Below are positions 8,554 to 16,791 of a DNA stretch of 64,000 bases, one piece after another. The notes under the pieces are model-generated. The model had not been told where the DNA came from. It saw only the letters and a list, made by a program, of their open reading frames with translations, and made no database searches. Numbering within the stretch: the stretch's first letter is position 1; every line of letters starts with the position of its first letter. The stretch spans positions 8,039-72,038 of the forward strand of contig DATMGK010000085.1 in the NCBI GenBank assembly GCA_035555595.1, written 5' to 3'. Both the position numbers and the translations under genes were made by a program. The DNA comes from Croceibacterium_A sp035555595 (lineage in GTDB: Bacteria; Pseudomonadota; Alphaproteobacteria; Sphingomonadales; Sphingomonadaceae).

Positions 8554-9921
8554 TCAGGCCTGCAGATCGTACTGCCGCAGCAGATCGTAGAGCGTGGGCC
8601 GGCTGATGCCCAACAGCCGCGCCGTGCCGGAGATATTGCCTTCACTGCGGGCCAGCGCGCGGCGGATGGCCTTGCGATCGGCCCGTTCGCGCGCGGCCTT
8701 CAGGTTCAGCACCTGCGGGTCATCCTCTCCGCCTTCCTGCAAGTCGAGATCGGCGGCAGTCACCAGTTTGCCGTCAGCCATGATCACCGCGCGCTTCACC
8801 CGGTTTTCCAGTTCCCGCACATTGCCGGGCCAGTTCCACCGATCGATCGCAGCCAGCGCGTCCGTGGCGAAGCCGGTGACGTGCGGATTGATCTCGTTCG
8901 ACACGCGCTTGAGGAATGCCTTCGCCAACAGGGCCGCATCGCCCGGACGTTCGGCCAGAGAGGGTATCTTCACCACGACCTCCGCCAGGCGATAGAACAG
9001 GTCTTCGCGGAAACGCCCCTCATGGATCATCGCTTCCAGATCCTGATGCGTGGCGCAAACGATGCGGGTATCGACATCGATAGTGCGGCGTCCGCCGATC
9101 CGCTCGATCTGGCGTTCTTGCAGGAAACGCAGCAGCTTTACCTGCAAGGGCAACGGAATATCGCCCACTTCATCAAGGAACAGGGTGCCACCGTTAGCCT
9201 GTTCTATCTTACCTTCGGTTGTTTTGATCGCGCCGGTGAACGCGCCCTTTTCATGCCCGAACAGTTCGCTTTCCAGCAGATTTTCCGGGATCGCCGCGCA
9301 GTTGATCGCCACGAAACTGCCGGTCCGGCGATTGCTGGAATCGTGCAGGCCGCGCGCCAGCAATTCCTTGCCCGTCCCGCTGGCGCCCAGCAACATCACT
9401 GAAACGCCGGTATTGGCCACACGTTCGATAGTCCGCGCCACACGCACCATTTCGGGTGCGGCGGTGATGAGCCCACCTAGGACCCGGCTCCCCTCGTCCG
9501 CGCGTTCGGAAAGCGCGCGATTTTCCGCCTCTATGCGGTGAAGATTGAGCGCCCGCCGCACGATCAGGCCAAGCTGTTCGATATCGACCGGCTTCTGGTA
9601 GAAATCATATGCGCCGCGCTCGATAGCGGTCAGCGCGCTTTCACGCGCACCGTGGCCGGAAGCGACGACGACCTTAGTGTCCGGCTTCAGCGCCATGATC
9701 TCGTCCAGCACGGCAAAGCCTTCGCTGGTACCATCGGGATCCGGCGGCAGGCCGAGATCAAGCGTGACAACCGATGGCTCGTCCGCACGCAGCGCGGCGA
9801 TGGCCGATGCGCGATCACCCGCGATCACCACGTCGAAATCGTCATAGGCCCATTTGAGCTGTGCCTGCAGCCCCTCATCATCTTCGATAATCAGCAGCTT
9901 CGGTTTGACTTCGGCCATCAT
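8554..9921 (-). CDS. prsR: PEP-CTERM-box response regulator, sigma-54 activator PrsR
   Basis: PrsR is an NtrC-type enhancer-binding protein. Its 455 residues divide into a receiver domain (1-125, phospho-acceptor D55 in VVTLDLGLPP), a central AAA+ sigma-54 interaction domain (about 150-385) and a Fis-type helix-turn-helix at the C-terminus (ISGTARLLGISRPTLYDLL). The AAA+ domain is complete: Walker A GASGTGKE, the ESELFGHEKGAFTGA loop needed to contact sigma-54, and Walker B GGTLFLDEVGDIP. It overlaps the partner kinase gene prsK by 4 bp (ATGA), so the pair is translationally coupled. PrsK/PrsR pairs accompany exosortase/exopolysaccharide systems; none of the exosortase genes lies in this window. 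Confidence 0.92.
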   Translation of the reverse strand: MMAEVKPKLLIIEDDEGLQAQLKWAYDDFDVVIAGDRASAIAALRADEPSVVTLDLGLPPDPDGTSEGFAVLDEIMALKPDTKVVVASGHGARESALTAIERGAYDFYQKPVDIEQLGLIVRRALNLHRIEAENRALSERADEGSRVLGGLITAAPEMVRVARTIERVANTGVSVMLLGASGTGKELLARGLHDSSNRRTGSFVAINCAAIPENLLESELFGHEKGAFTGAIKTTEGKIEQANGGTLFLDEVGDIPLPLQVKLLRFLQERQIERIGGRRTIDVDTRIVCATHQDLEAMIHEGRFREDLFYRLAEVVVKIPSLAERPGDAALLAKAFLKRVSNEINPHVTGFATDALAAIDRWNWPGNVRELENRVKRAVIMADGKLVTAADLDLQEGGEDDPQVLNLKAARERADRKAIRRALARSEGNISGTARLLGISRPTLYDLLRQYDLQA

Positions 9922-12011
9922 GCCGCCTGCGCTCCCTTTTCCTGACTCGCGTCCCCGCCGGCCAGCGTCAGGCGGACGATAAAGCGGGTTCCCAATCCCT
10001 CGCGCGATTCCACTTCCAGTTTTCCGCGCATTCCGCGCACCAGTTCGCGCGCTTCGAACGCGCCGATGCCGAAACCGCCGGCCTTCGACGAATGGAAGGG
10101 CTTGAAAAGCTGGCTGCGGACGAATTCCGGGCTCATTCCAGCACCGGAATCGACCACCGCGATGATCGCCTGCGAGTGAACGACCCGTGCATCGAGGAAG
10201 ACCGGGCTTCCCGGCGGGCTGGCGTCGATGCCGTTCTGGACCAGATGCACCAGCGCTTGTTCCAACCCGTCCCGATCCGCCGTCACCGTACAGCCGGGAT
10301 ATTCGACAACGATCACCTCATGCTGGCCGCGATAACGATCGGCTATGCGGGACAGGATATCGTCCAGCGCCACAGGCGTGAGCGCGTCTCCACCGTGCTG
10401 GCCATAGCGGCCGAGCCGCGCCAGCAGGGTCTGCAGCTTGTCCGAACTGTTGCGCAGGGTAACCAGCATATCCGCCCGGAACGCAGGATTTTCCGCGTGC
10501 TTTTCAGCATTGCGGGCGAGCAGTGAAAGTTGGCTGGCGAGGTTCTTGATATCGTGCATCACGAAAGCGATGCGCCGGTTGAATTCGTCAAAACGGCGCG
10601 CTTCGCCCAGTGCATCGTGGCTGGCCTGTTCGGCCAGATAGCTGGCCACCTGACGGCCGACGACCCGCAGAAGATCGAAATCCTCCCAATCGAGACGTCG
10701 CGCAATCGCGGGTCGAGAGAGCACAACGACACCGACGAGGCGTTCATAATGCAGCAGCGGCACGATGGCCCAGGCCACGGTTTCCTGCATCAGCCATTCG
10801 GGATGGGCGCTGGCCGGAATACCTTCCGCCCTTCCCCCCCGAAGATCGTCGAGATCGATGACGAACTGGCTCTGTTCACAAAAACGCGCGCCAGATCGGC
10901 TGAACGCCTGCGCCGGAACGTCAACATCCGGCCATTGCCAGCGCGCTTCCAGAGCCAGCCCGCCTTCATCATCCGGCGTGAGCAGGAGGCCGCCCGGGCT
11001 GTCGGCCACATCGGCCACGGCCTGCACGATGCGTTGGCCCAGTGGCGGTGAATCCGGCCCCGCGCGGCCCATCGTGCTGGTGAACCGCAGCCATTCCGCG
11101 CGGTAATCATAACGGTGCTGGAACAGGTGCTTGGTGATGGTAACCTTCAGCCACCCCCGCAACCGGCGAGAGGGAAGGACCGCCAGCGCGATAGCTCCTG
11201 CAAGCGCCAGAAAGCCGATCTGCGCAGCGCGCGCGAATTCCCCACCGGCATAAGTCAACCCGCGCGAAACGAGCATCATGGCGATAAAATACGCGGCAAT
11301 CACCAGCAGCGAGAACGACTGGAACGCGAACGATCGCGATGGGCCGAAGCGCAGGTTGTCGTCGTGCCGCATGCCACCGATCGCCAGCATGCCCGCCGCA
11401 GCCAGCATCACTCCGCCCCGCAACTGTCGCAGGATTTCAGGCGTATCGTTGTGCAGCCAGGTAATGGTGGAGAAGTTCAGTTCATACAACCACACCAGCG
11501 CCAGGGCAGCCGCGGGCCAGCCCAGTGCCTGCCGGGTCTGTTGGGAAGCCCCGGCATAGAGATTGTGAACCAGCACCAGCCCGCCAATGCAGAACAGCAG
11601 ACGGAACATCTCCGAATAGCCCGCAATGGCCTGTATCGACGCGGCATCCCGGGCGTTGTGTGCAGCCAGCAGCAGGGCGAACTGCAACATTTCCACGAGT
11701 GCGAGGGACAGCACCACCGGACGAACAAGGCCCACACCCCGGTCGCGCAGATCCTGCCCGAACAGGCGATAGAGCATCCATAGCCACGCGAGCTGCAACA
11801 GGCCGAACAAAGCCGCCGTAGTGATCGACGCTCCGCCCGTCACGAGCACGGCCATCGCCCAGCACGCCATCAGTGCCATTACCGCGGCTTGCGCGATCGC
11901 CACCGGTCCGTGCCGTTGGCGACGGGAGAGTATCCATCCACCTGCCGCCAACGCGAAACCCGCGCACAGCAGATGAACTAACGCCATGACGGCAGACAAG
12001 GCGCCGATCAT
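9918..12011 (-). CDS. prsK: XrtA/PEP-CTERM system histidine kinase PrsK
   Basis: This 697-residue sensor kinase has an N-terminal membrane region of about nine helices (residues 1-275), a GAF-like domain (about 320-455) and a C-terminal kinase. The histidine box RRIAFVMHDIKNLASQLSLL places the phosphorylated His at residue 486, and the ATPase part shows the N box (LVQNGIDASP), DSGAGMSPE and GGFGIGAFEARELV. It phosphorylates PrsR, encoded immediately downstream with a 4 bp overlap. A long leader of about 150 nt separates the start from the predicted promoter at 12165-12193. The multi-helix sensor with no large periplasmic domain suggests a membrane or lipid-linked signal. Confidence 0.92.
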   Translation of the reverse strand: MIGALSAVMALVHLLCAGFALAAGGWILSRRQRHGPVAIAQAAVMALMACWAMAVLVTGGASITTAALFGLLQLAWLWMLYRLFGQDLRDRGVGLVRPVVLSLALVEMLQFALLLAAHNARDAASIQAIAGYSEMFRLLFCIGGLVLVHNLYAGASQQTRQALGWPAAALALVWLYELNFSTITWLHNDTPEILRQLRGGVMLAAAGMLAIGGMRHDDNLRFGPSRSFAFQSFSLLVIAAYFIAMMLVSRGLTYAGGEFARAAQIGFLALAGAIALAVLPSRRLRGWLKVTITKHLFQHRYDYRAEWLRFTSTMGRAGPDSPPLGQRIVQAVADVADSPGGLLLTPDDEGGLALEARWQWPDVDVPAQAFSRSGARFCEQSQFVIDLDDLRGGRAEGIPASAHPEWLMQETVAWAIVPLLHYERLVGVVVLSRPAIARRLDWEDFDLLRVVGRQVASYLAEQASHDALGEARRFDEFNRRIAFVMHDIKNLASQLSLLARNAEKHAENPAFRADMLVTLRNSSDKLQTLLARLGRYGQHGGDALTPVALDDILSRIADRYRGQHEVIVVEYPGCTVTADRDGLEQALVHLVQNGIDASPPGSPVFLDARVVHSQAIIAVVDSGAGMSPEFVRSQLFKPFHSSKAGGFGIGAFEARELVRGMRGKLEVESREGLGTRFIVRLTLAGGDASQEKGAQAA

Positions 12012-12108
12012 CAGCGTATCGCCCGCCGCATCACGCCCACGCGTGAGGGCGCAGTCGTGTGCAGTGCATGAAATTCTAGCTGATGAACCATCGCTCCGGC
12101 CCGTGGCG

Positions 12109-12127
12109 CTGATCTGCCTCAGATCAG
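12109..12127. promoter_or_regulatory. 8 bp inverted repeat in the prsK leader
   Basis: CTGATCTG and CAGATCAG are perfect inverted copies with a 3 nt spacer. They lie about 100 bp upstream of the prsK start and downstream of the predicted promoter, so the site could be an operator or a small leader hairpin. No binding protein can be named. Confidence 0.35.
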
Positions 12128-12164
12128 GCCGGGGCTATCGCGGAGAGATGAAATGTCGGTAAAT

Positions 12165-12193
12165 TTTACACCCGGTGGTTACCACCGCGTCAA
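12165..12193 (-). promoter_or_regulatory. Predicted sigma-70-type promoter of prsKR with palindromic spacer
   Basis: On the minus strand TTGACG (12188-12193) is followed after exactly 17 bp by TGTAAA (12165-12170), with an overlapping TAAAAT two bases on. The spacer contains GGTGGT-A-ACCACC (12174-12186), an inverted repeat with one central base. The position, 150 bp upstream of prsK and just past the tRNA-Leu 3' end, fits a promoter of the prsK-prsR pair. The promoter match is by eye and the palindrome as an operator is inference. Confidence 0.45.
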
Positions 12194-12225
12194 CGGCCGG
12201 CTGCGCCGGGTCGGTCAAAGCCGGA

Positions 12226-12309
12226 TGGTGCCCCTGGCCCGACTCGAACGGGCACGTCTTGCGACAATCGATTTTGAGTCGATCGCGTCTACCATTCCGC
12301 CACAGGGGC
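12226..12309 (-). tRNA. tRNA-Leu (anticodon CAA)
   Basis: The minus strand folds as a class II tRNA of 84 nt including an encoded CCA. The 7 bp acceptor stem is GCCCCTG/CAGGGGC, the anticodon stem ATCGA/TCGAT encloses the loop CTCAAAA giving anticodon CAA, a long variable arm follows, and the T loop reads TTCGAGT. Leucine TTG codons are decoded. Confidence 0.95.
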
Positions 12310-12367
12310 AAATCCTCCGGCCGGTACGAGCCGCTTAGCGGCGCGTGCGGCGCGGTTCAAGCAAGCG

Positions 12368-13189
12368 TCAGCTCTTTACCGCTTCTGCCACCAGCTTGTG
12401 CAGCCGGGAATGCAGCGGATCGTTGCCCGCGATGATCTGCGTATCGCAAATCGGCAGAGAACGGCCGCGGTAATCGGTCACGAAACCGCCCGCTTCGCGA
12501 ACCAGCAGGCAGCCCGCTGCCGTATCCCACGCGTTGAGGTCGCTTTCCCAGAAACCGTCGTAGCGCCCAGCCGCAACCCACGCGAGGTCCAGCGAGGCAG
12601 AACCGAAACGGCGAATACCGGCAACCTGCGGGCCAACTGCGGAGAAAATCCGCGTCCATTCCGCAAAATTGCCATGCCCCTGATAGGGCATACCAGTGGC
12701 AACCAGAGCTTCCGATAAATGACGGCGGCTGGAAACGCGGAGGCGACCATCATGCAGCCATGCGCCGCGGCTCTTTTCCGCCCAGAAGCTTTCGTCAGTG
12801 ATCGGCTGATAGACCAGCCCGGCGACGACATCACCCCAGCCGGAACCATCCAGCTTCGGTTCCTGCACCGCGATCGAGATGGCGAAATGCGGCATGCCGT
12901 GCAGGAAATTGCTGGTTCCATCGAGCGGATCGATAATCCAGCGCGGCTTGTCCGGATCGCCTTCGATCGTGCCGCCTTCCTCCATCACGAAGCCCCAATC
13001 GGGACGCGCCTGGCGCAACTCGTCCCACAGAGTGCGTTCCGCCGCCCGGTCAGCCTTGGAGACGAAATCCGCCGGCCCCTTGCGGCTGACCTGCAGGTGT
13101 TCGATTTCGCCGAAGTCACGGCGCAGGCGCGATCCCGCCTTGCGCGCCGCGCGCTCCATCACCCGGATAAGTCCCGAAACTGCTGCCAC
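12368..13189 (-). CDS. Inositol monophosphatase family protein
   Basis: The 273-residue enzyme carries both metal/phosphate motifs of the IMPase superfamily: motif A WIIDPLDGTSNFLHG (about residues 93-107) and motif B WDTAAGCLLVREAGG (about 219-233), plus the upstream EE pair in VMEEGG. Members dephosphorylate inositol-1-phosphate or related sugar phosphates; the SuhB branch also has an RNA-related role, which cannot be judged here. It lies 61 bp downstream of efp on the same strand and may share its transcript. The substrate is uncertain, the family is not. Confidence 0.9.
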   Translation of the reverse strand: MAAVSGLIRVMERAARKAGSRLRRDFGEIEHLQVSRKGPADFVSKADRAAERTLWDELRQARPDWGFVMEEGGTIEGDPDKPRWIIDPLDGTSNFLHGMPHFAISIAVQEPKLDGSGWGDVVAGLVYQPITDESFWAEKSRGAWLHDGRLRVSSRRHLSEALVATGMPYQGHGNFAEWTRIFSAVGPQVAGIRRFGSASLDLAWVAAGRYDGFWESDLNAWDTAAGCLLVREAGGFVTDYRGRSLPICDTQIIAGNDPLHSRLHKLVAEAVKS

Positions 13190-13250
13190 TTCAATTCCTC
13201 GTCAGTCGAGAGGAGTGCGGACAGAGAAAGTCCGCCCGCCCTCGCCGCTG

Positions 13251-13814
13251 TTACGCTGCCTTGCCGACGTAGGTGCGTTCGTACACATCCACGACGATGC
13301 GCGTGCCGCTTTCGATATGCGGCGGCACCATCACGCGGACGCCGTTGTCCAGAATCGCCGGCTTGTAGCTGGAAGAGGCCGTCTGCCCCTTCACCACCGC
13401 ATCAGCCTCCACGATCGTCGCTTCGACCTGTTCCGGCAGTTGCACGCTGATCGGCTTTTCGTCCCACATTTCCAGCATGACTTCCATGCCATCCTGCAGG
13501 AAAGCCGCCGCATCGCCGAGCAGATCGGCGGGAAGCTGGATCTGTTCGTAAGTGTCGTTATCCATGAACACCAGCATGTCGCCATCGGCGTAGAGATACT
13601 GGAAATCCTTGGTATCCAGCCGCACCCGCTCCACCGTATCGGCACTGCGGAAACGCACGTTGGTCTTGCGACCATCCTGCAGGTTTTTCATTTCAACCTG
13701 CATATAGGCCCCGCCCTTTCCGGGTTGGGTGTGCTGGATCTTGGCGACCTTCCAGATGCCGCGTTCATACTCCAGAATATTGCCGGGACGGATGTCCACG
13801 CCGCTGATCTTCAT
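13251..13814 (-). CDS. efp: Translation elongation factor P
   Basis: EF-P binds between the P and E sites of the ribosome and rescues stalling at polyproline. The protein is 187 residues, the usual length, with an N-terminal KOW-like domain and two OB domains. The tip loop reads KIQHTQPGKGGAYMQVEMKN, placing the modifiable residue of the PGKGG loop as lysine. The C-terminal signature SYKPAILDNGVRVMVPPHIESGTRIVVD is intact. No EpmA/EpmB genes are nearby. It heads a short minus-strand unit with the IMPase-family gene. Confidence 0.95.
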   Translation of the reverse strand: MKISGVDIRPGNILEYERGIWKVAKIQHTQPGKGGAYMQVEMKNLQDGRKTNVRFRSADTVERVRLDTKDFQYLYADGDMLVFMDNDTYEQIQLPADLLGDAAAFLQDGMEVMLEMWDEKPISVQLPEQVEATIVEADAVVKGQTASSSYKPAILDNGVRVMVPPHIESGTRIVVDVYERTYVGKAA

Positions 13815-13914
13815 GCGAAGTGCCTTTGAAACGGATGCGTTGGAATAAAGCGCGCGCCCTAGCGGTTCGTCGAGTTAATGGCAATGCAAGCGACAGAGCG
13901 CTAAAGCCCCTGCC

Positions 13915-14262
13915 ATGAAACTCTCAATCGCCTGTTGCCTCACCGCCCTGCTGACCGCTGGCCCCGTACTGGCGCAGGGGGCCATCGGCACGCTGGAACG
14001 AGGGACTTACGCCTGCGAACTGCCCGGCGACGCGTCAAGAGAGGCTGGAATCGCGCAGCCGCACGAAAATTTCCGGATCATCACCGCATCGCGTTACCGG
14101 AGCGAGCAAGGGCGCGGAATCTACCTGCGGCGGGGGAACGTGGTGACGTTCACCAGCGGCCCGCGCAAGGGAGAGAGTTATGCGGTCTTCTCCCCGGCGT
14201 TTCTGCGGCGGATCGACAATGGAGAGCCGGGGGATCTGCGCTGTATCCGCAAAGGCGGATAA
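13915..14262 (+). CDS. Small secreted protein of unknown function
   Basis: This 115-residue protein starts with a convincing signal peptide (MKLSIACCLTALLTAGPVLA, cleavage after VLA). The mature part has two cysteines (YACELPG and LRCIRKGG), likely a disulfide, and segments FRIITASRYRSEQGRGIYL and VTFTSGPRKGESYAVFSPAFLRRI that look like a small beta protein. I do not recognise a named family. It is divergent from efp and converges with the next small gene, the two separated by a pair of strong hairpins. Confidence 0.75.
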   Translation: MKLSIACCLTALLTAGPVLAQGAIGTLERGTYACELPGDASREAGIAQPHENFRIITASRYRSEQGRGIYLRRGNVVTFTSGPRKGESYAVFSPAFLRRIDNGEPGDLRCIRKGG

Positions 14263-14287
14263 GCTCGCGCCTATGCCTCAATACAAG

Positions 14288-14349
14288 TCCGGGCCCGCGA
14301 ACGGGCCCGGATGCCAATATGGCAGCTCCGCCAGCCTGAACTGGCGGAG
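14288..14349. terminator. Two tandem perfect hairpins between convergent genes
   Basis: The first has a 10 bp perfect stem (TCCGGGCCCG, 14288-14297, with its complement 14302-14311) and a 4 nt loop, CGAA on plus and TTCG on minus. The second has a 9 bp perfect stem (CTCCGCCAG 14326-14334 / CTGGCGGAG 14341-14349) and a 6 nt loop. They lie between the 3' ends of convergent genes, so they probably terminate transcription in both directions, although neither has a long T tract. Confidence 0.6.
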
Positions 14350-14364
14350 ATATTCGCTATATTA

Positions 14365-14586
14365 CTACGGGCTCGCGGGGGAATCGTCCCCATCATCCAC
14401 GAGAAGGAAAATCGCGAGACCAGCAGCCAGCGCGGCCAGCAGCGGCAGCAACAGCGAGCCGCCGAGGTTTTCACCCTCCACTGCGGCACCCTGACGCGCG
14501 GACGGAGCTGCGGCCGCCTGGGCCACGGCCGGTGCGCTCGCGAGAGCTGCGGCTGCCGTGGCAGCCAGAACATTACCCAATTTCAT
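14365..14586 (-). CDS. Small exported membrane protein, unknown function
   Basis: The 73-residue product has an Ala-rich signal peptide (likely cleaved after AVAQA), a short linker, one C-terminal transmembrane helix (LLLPLLAALAAGLAIFLLV) and an acidic tail DDGDDSP. A GGGG-containing ribosome site precedes the ATG. Upstream on the minus strand TTGATT (14646-14651) and TATGTC (14624-14629) are 16 bp apart, a possible promoter giving a leader of about 30 nt. Proteins of this plan are common in sphingomonads; no function is known. It is not a PEP-CTERM substrate, as the VPEP motif is absent. Confidence 0.75.
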   Translation of the reverse strand: MKLGNVLAATAAAALASAPAVAQAAAAPSARQGAAVEGENLGGSLLLPLLAALAAGLAIFLLVDDGDDSPASP

Positions 14587-14734
14587 GCTTTACCCCTTAT
14601 CGGATCAAAGGAGACTAACTTTTGACATAGGACTGGCCCATCGACAATCAACACGCGTGGTTCTGCACCATTTTTATAATTAATGTGCATTTTCCAATAC
14701 AGATGGCGAGATCCCACAAGGTATTCGTATTAAT

Positions 14735-15346
14735 TCAGCCCAGGCGGTTTGCGAAGGCACGTACCGCCTCAGCCTCGTCACCGCCCCATATCGCCCCGCT
14801 TACCGCCAGGAAATCAGCGCCGGCAGAAACGAGCGGGCCACAGTTTTCCGGGGTGATGCCACCGATAGCGACGCATGGGATTTCCATCAGCGATTGCCAC
14901 CAGGTGAGCAATTCCGGTTCCGCACGATGTTCGCTTTCCTTTGTCGTACTGGGGAAGAACGCGCCGAACGCGACGTAATCCGCCCCCGCATCACCCGCCT
15001 CCATCGCCAGATGGCGGCTGGCGTGGCAGGTAACGCCGATCTGCGCATCTCGCCCAAGGGCCTCGCGTGCCTCGGCCACGGTGCCGTCGCCCTGCCCCAG
15101 ATGCACGCCATCGGCCTGCAGGCGCTTTGCCAGCGAGATGCTGTCATTGACGATGAAGGCAACGTCGTGCCGGCGGCATATCTCCTGCAAAGGTGGCGCC
15201 AGCCTCGCCGCCTCGTGCTGGTCAACCCCTTTTACCCGGAACTGGAATGCCGCCACTGGCCCGGCGTCCAGCGCCCGTTCCAGCCGCGTGGAAAAATCGC
15301 CGCCCACATCGAGCGGGGAGATCAGGTAGAGTTGGCTTTGGTTCAT
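14735..15346 (-). CDS. thiE: Thiamine phosphate synthase
   Basis: ThiE joins HMP pyrophosphate and thiazole phosphate to form thiamine phosphate. The 203-residue TIM-barrel protein has FQFRVKG at the first conserved block, FIVNDSISLAKRLQADGVHLGQGD with the Mg-binding Asp, IGVTCHAS, DYVAFGAFFPSTTK and VAIGGITPEN near the phosphate site. No other thiamine genes or TPP riboswitch-like leader are visible nearby. Confidence 0.93.
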   Translation of the reverse strand: MNQSQLYLISPLDVGGDFSTRLERALDAGPVAAFQFRVKGVDQHEAARLAPPLQEICRRHDVAFIVNDSISLAKRLQADGVHLGQGDGTVAEAREALGRDAQIGVTCHASRHLAMEAGDAGADYVAFGAFFPSTTKESEHRAEPELLTWWQSLMEIPCVAIGGITPENCGPLVSAGADFLAVSGAIWGGDEAEAVRAFANRLG

Positions 15347-15432
15347 GGCCTTGCGCTCTATCCCCCCAGTCGGGCCGCGCCAAGCCGCGCCGTTCAGCGA
15401 CCCGAAATCGGGCCTGATGCGTTAGTGGCGAA

Positions 15433-15828
15433 ATGAAGAACTCATTTCCTGTCCTTGCCCTGTTTGCACTGGTCGGGTGCGCGGCGGCTCCGCTTGCCAA
15501 TCCTACGCCTGTTACGCCAGACGGCATCGCACGGGCCGCACTGGGGCAGAAGGTCTACGTCGATGGCCCCCATGTCACTCCGCTGGAAGTGCTGGAGGAC
15601 AGCCGCTGCCCGAAAGGGATGCAATGCGTATGGGCCGGGCGGGTGAAGCTGTCGGTGCGTATCGACCTCGGCTCTCGCAGCGAAACGCGGGAAATCGCCA
15701 GTGATGCGCCCATCGAAGTGGCCGATGGGCGCCTGTCACTGGTTGAGATCGAGCCGGAGAAGATCGCCGAAAAGCCGGGCGAACCGGCCAACTATCGCTT
15801 CGGCTTCCGGTTCGCCGGGGGGATCTAG
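15433..15828 (+). CDS. Putative lipoprotein, unknown function
   Basis: The 131-residue protein has a lipoprotein signal ending in the lipobox LVGC (Cys16), followed by a small domain with a cysteine pair in SRCPKGMQCVWAGRVKLSV and the C-terminal YRFGFRF strand. This short beta-rich domain with SRCPxGxxC-W-G is widespread in uncharacterised bacterial lipoproteins. The stop codon is interleaved with that of the convergent aldolase gene in a CTAG tetranucleotide (15825-15828), leaving no intergenic space. Confidence 0.8.
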   Translation: MKNSFPVLALFALVGCAAAPLANPTPVTPDGIARAALGQKVYVDGPHVTPLEVLEDSRCPKGMQCVWAGRVKLSVRIDLGSRSETREIASDAPIEVADGRLSLVEIEPEKIAEKPGEPANYRFGFRFAGGI

Positions 15829-16724
15829 GCGGCGGCCTTTTCCGTGCTCGCACGATAGATCGCGTCAATCGCTTCACCCAGCGCGGCATCGAATTCTGCC
15901 TCGCTCATCCCAGCACGAAGACTGTCGAGCAGCGCGCGGCTGAAGCTGGCAATCACGCCGTCATTGCGGGCCAGTTCAACGCAAGCCTCGTCACGCGTGA
16001 AACCGCCGGAAAGCGAAACGACTTTCAGCACACGCGGATGATCGACCAGCGCCTTGAAAGCGTTAGGCTCGACCGGAAGCGAAAGCTTGAGCATGACCTG
16101 CTGCCCTTCGGCCAGTTCATCCAGCTGGCGCAAGATTTCTTCGTGCAGAATGCGTTCACCCTGCGCGCGGTCGGGCGCCTTGATCGAATACTCCGGTTCG
16201 AGGATCGGCATCATGCCGTGCGCGAGCACCTGCTTACCTACTTCGAACTGCTGCGCGACTACGGCGGCAATACCGGCCGGGTTGGCGGAATTGATGACCG
16301 AACGTTCCTTGGTGCCGAACACGCCTAGCGCGCTTGCCCGTTCCAGCAACGCATCCAGACCGGGCATCGGCTTCATCAGTTGCACGCCGTCGGCTTCGTC
16401 TTCCAGGCCCTTGTCGATCTTCAGGAACGGCACGACGCCCTTAGCGATCAGCGCCTGAGGAACCGGCACGCCATCGACAGCGCCGTCCATCGTCTTTTCG
16501 AACAGGATCGCGCCGACGACCTTGTCGCCAGTAAACGCGGGGGAGCGGATGATGCGGCAGCGCATTTCGTGGATGCGGGCGAACATCTCGTCCTCGCCAT
16601 TCCACTCATCGTCCGTGACGCCGTAAGCGCGGAGGGCTTTCGGCGTAGAACCGCCCGATTGATCGAGCGCGGCGACGAAGCCGCGCCCGCCAGCGATCTT
16701 CGCGGTCATTTCAGATTGGTTCAT
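15825..16724 (-). CDS. fda: Class I fructose-bisphosphate aldolase
   Basis: The enzyme cleaves fructose 1,6-bisphosphate through a lysine Schiff base. The 299-residue protein starts with the characteristic GGRGFVAALDQSGGSTPKAL block of the short bacterial class I type and carries GAILFEKTMDG, PFLKIDKGLE, PILEPEYSI and QQVMLKLSLP; Lys residues in the FLKIDKG and MLKLSLP segments are candidates for the active site. It closes a minus-strand block tkt-gap-pgk-fda, so the four enzymes of the upper/lower carbon pathways are probably coexpressed. The substrate assignment follows from family and context. Confidence 0.92.
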   Translation of the reverse strand: MNQSEMTAKIAGGRGFVAALDQSGGSTPKALRAYGVTDDEWNGEDEMFARIHEMRCRIIRSPAFTGDKVVGAILFEKTMDGAVDGVPVPQALIAKGVVPFLKIDKGLEDEADGVQLMKPMPGLDALLERASALGVFGTKERSVINSANPAGIAAVVAQQFEVGKQVLAHGMMPILEPEYSIKAPDRAQGERILHEEILRQLDELAEGQQVMLKLSLPVEPNAFKALVDHPRVLKVVSLSGGFTRDEACVELARNDGVIASFSRALLDSLRAGMSEAEFDAALGEAIDAIYRASTEKAAA

Positions 16725-16791
16725 ATGCTATCCTCCCCACTACCGGTGCGATCGTCCGGCTCATGACCGGAATGCACCGCGTTCACTTGCC

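Noticed and set aside
14365..14586. Possible PEP-CTERM substrate of an exosortase
   Set aside because: The C-terminal helix and acidic tail superficially fit, but VPEP and the basic end are absent.
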